From assembly GCA_021737445.1 (NCBI GenBank), contig JAIPDY010000053.1:1-16013 (forward strand): DNA of 16,013 bases, read 5' to 3'. This DNA comes from Desulfotignum sp. (GTDB lineage: Bacteria > Desulfobacterota > Desulfobacteria > Desulfobacterales > Desulfobacteraceae). Under the pieces are notes generated by a model, which was not told the origin of the DNA, ran no database searches, and saw only the letters and a program-made list of their open reading frames with translations. Of this stretch, positions 15,066 through 16,013 are shown piece after piece; position 1 is the stretch's first letter; each line of letters begins with the position of its first letter. The translations under genes were made by a program, and so were the position numbers.

Positions 15066-15782
15066 TTGGACAACCTGCCTGAGTTTAAACGGATTCTGAT
15101 CAAGCTGAGCGGGGAAGCCCTGATGGGAAATCAGGGCTTTGGCATCACCCCGGAGATGATTCATTATGTGGCAGAGGAGATTGCCAAGGTTGCCCGCCTG
15201 AATGTTGAGATCAGCGTTGTGGTGGGGGGCGGAAACATCTTCAGGGGGGTGGCAGGCAGTTCCGCAGGCATGGACAGAAGTTCCGCAGACAACATGGGCA
15301 TGCTGGCCACTGTGATCAACTCTCTGGCTCTGTGTGATGCCCTTGAAAAGCGGGGTGTCCCCACACGGGTACAGTCTGCCATCCGCATGGACCAGATAGC
15401 TGAACCGTTTATCCGCAGAAAAGCGATCCGGCACCTGGAAAAAGGCCGGGTGGTAATTTTTGCGGCAGGCACGGGAAATCCATATTTTACAACAGATACT
15501 GCAGCAGTGCTCCGGGCCCATGAAATCCGGGCACAGATCCTGTTCAAAGCCACCCAGGTGGACGGGGTCTATGACAAGGACCCGGTGGTTCATGATGATG
15601 CGGTCCTGTTTGATGAACTGTCCTATATGCGGGTGATCGAAAAACAGCTCCATGTCATGGACATGACCGCCATTTCACTTGCCATGGAGCATGATCTGCC
15701 CCTCCAGGTGTTTGATCTGCATAAGGCTGACAACATCTGCAGGGCGGTTATGGGAGAGGATGTCGGTACCAGGATAAAATAA
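15066..15782 (+). CDS. pyrH: UMP kinase
   Basis: This 238-aa hexameric bacterial UMP kinase of the amino acid kinase family phosphorylates UMP to UDP for pyrimidine nucleotide supply. KRILIKLSGEALMG is the phosphate-binding start, VVVGGGNIFRGVAGS the glycine-rich UMP loop, DRSSADNMGMLATVINSLAL the helix that carries conserved Asp and Met residues, and FAAGTGNPYFTTDTAA the substrate-binding signature. TKATQVDGVYDKDP appears here as KATQVDGVYDKDP, the ATP-side loop. The start is TTG 15066, with AGGAG about 11 bases upstream in the tsf tail; no ATG occurs before the conserved N-terminus. It lies between tsf and frr, as in many bacteria. Confidence 0.97.
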   Translation: MDNLPEFKRILIKLSGEALMGNQGFGITPEMIHYVAEEIAKVARLNVEISVVVGGGNIFRGVAGSSAGMDRSSADNMGMLATVINSLALCDALEKRGVPTRVQSAIRMDQIAEPFIRRKAIRHLEKGRVVIFAAGTGNPYFTTDTAAVLRAHEIRAQILFKATQVDGVYDKDPVVHDDAVLFDELSYMRVIEKQLHVMDMTAISLAMEHDLPLQVFDLHKADNICRAVMGEDVGTRIK

Positions 15783-15786
15783 CGTC

Positions 15787-15852
15787 GGTGGGGTCAGGCT
15801 TGGCTTATTGGCTTATTGCAAAGGACCACAATAAGCTAAGCCTGACCCCACC
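15787..15852 (+). repeat. Long palindromic repeat (REP-like) between pyrH and frr
   Basis: Arms of 24 bases (15787-15810 and 15829-15852) are inverse complements except for one G-T pair, around an 18-base loop. The outer half is GGTGGGGTCAGGCTT and the inner half GCTTATTG; GCTTATTG is repeated at once in the loop (15811-15818), so the inner stem can pair in two registers. It begins 4 bases after pyrH and ends 22 before frr. No T-run follows. Its GGGGTCAGGC end resembles repeats linked to REP-associated transposases; this is from memory and untested. Confidence 0.75.
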
Positions 15853-15874
15853 TTCCCCAAAAAGGTGACCTCAT

Positions 15875-16013
15875 ATGATAAATGAATTGATCGAAGAAAG
15901 CAGAGACCGGATGAAAAAAACCGAAAACGTCTTTGTCAAGGAAATGGGAAAGGTTCGTACCGGCAGGGCATCCCAGTCTATGCTGGATAATGTGAGAGTG
16001 GATTATTACGGCA
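15875..16013 (+). CDS. frr: Ribosome recycling factor, N-terminal part, cut by window edge
   Basis: The first 46 codons encode MINELIEESRDRMKKTENV then FVKEMGKVRTGRAS, matching the start of ribosome recycling factor, which with EF-G splits post-termination ribosomes. KVRTGRAS (about 27-34) is the conserved signature of the long helical domain; the family is normally about 185 aa, so roughly three quarters is missing at the right edge. AAGGTGA lies 6-7 bases before the ATG. It follows pyrH after 92 bases that are mostly taken up by the palindromic repeat. Confidence 0.95.
   Translation, partial: MINELIEESRDRMKKTENVFVKEMGKVRTGRASQSMLDNVRVDYYG

Noticed and set aside
15787..15852. Palindrome read as an ordinary terminator of pyrH
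   Set aside because: No T-run follows on either strand, the stem is far longer than usual, and frr just downstream is normally co-expressed.
1..16013. CRISPR array, insertion sequence or prophage
   Set aside because: No regularly spaced direct repeats, transposase, integrase or phage structural genes were seen; apart from the one palindrome the window is ordinary chromosomal DNA.

Overview
The window looks like chromosomal DNA from a Gram-negative deltaproteobacterial sulfate reducer (Desulfobacteraceae-like). This is inferred from three things: the housekeeping order rho-rpmE-prfA-prmC followed by rpsB-tsf-pyrH-frr, the short (198 aa) EF-Ts, and a sensory adenylate cyclase with a Cache domain next to a periplasmic binding protein. 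The genus cannot be fixed from sequence reading alone. Codon use looks even across the genes, and there is no integrase, transposase gene, phage gene or CRISPR array.

Left part (1-4.66 kb): a truncated unknown gene runs off the left edge on the minus strand. It is divergent from recD2, an SF1B helicase with an unusually long internal insertion. A UvrD/FBH1-like SF1A helicase on the minus strand converges on recD2. Its good -35 box overlaps the longest possible reading frame and so places the true start downstream.

Signalling part (4.7-7.95 kb): an NMT1/THI5-type periplasmic solute-binding protein with no ABC permease or ATPase beside it shares its stop codon with the start of a membrane receptor. 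That receptor has the layout TM, dCache, TM, HAMP, class III nucleotide cyclase, then an unassigned C-terminal domain of about 110 residues. The two probably form one ligand-sensing, cyclic-nucleotide-producing unit. This is the most interesting system in the window.

Middle (7.96-9.9 kb): tRNA-Gln(CTG) on the minus strand has an almost ideal promoter and a terminator. A larE-type sulfur transferase (plus) converges with ndk (minus), and the larE stop codon lies inside the ndk terminator stem. A 367-bp divergent gap holds ndk and rho control signals and a possible 14- to 24-codon leader peptide whose stop overlaps the rho start.

Right part (9.88-16.01 kb): rho, rpmE, prfA, prmC, then rpsB (with its own probable promoter and leader), tsf, pyrH and the start of frr. 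This is a transcription termination and translation cluster covering L31, RF1, its methyltransferase, S2, EF-Ts and ribosome recycling factor, plus UMP kinase. A 66-bp near-perfect palindrome, resembling a REP-type mobile repeat, sits between pyrH and frr.
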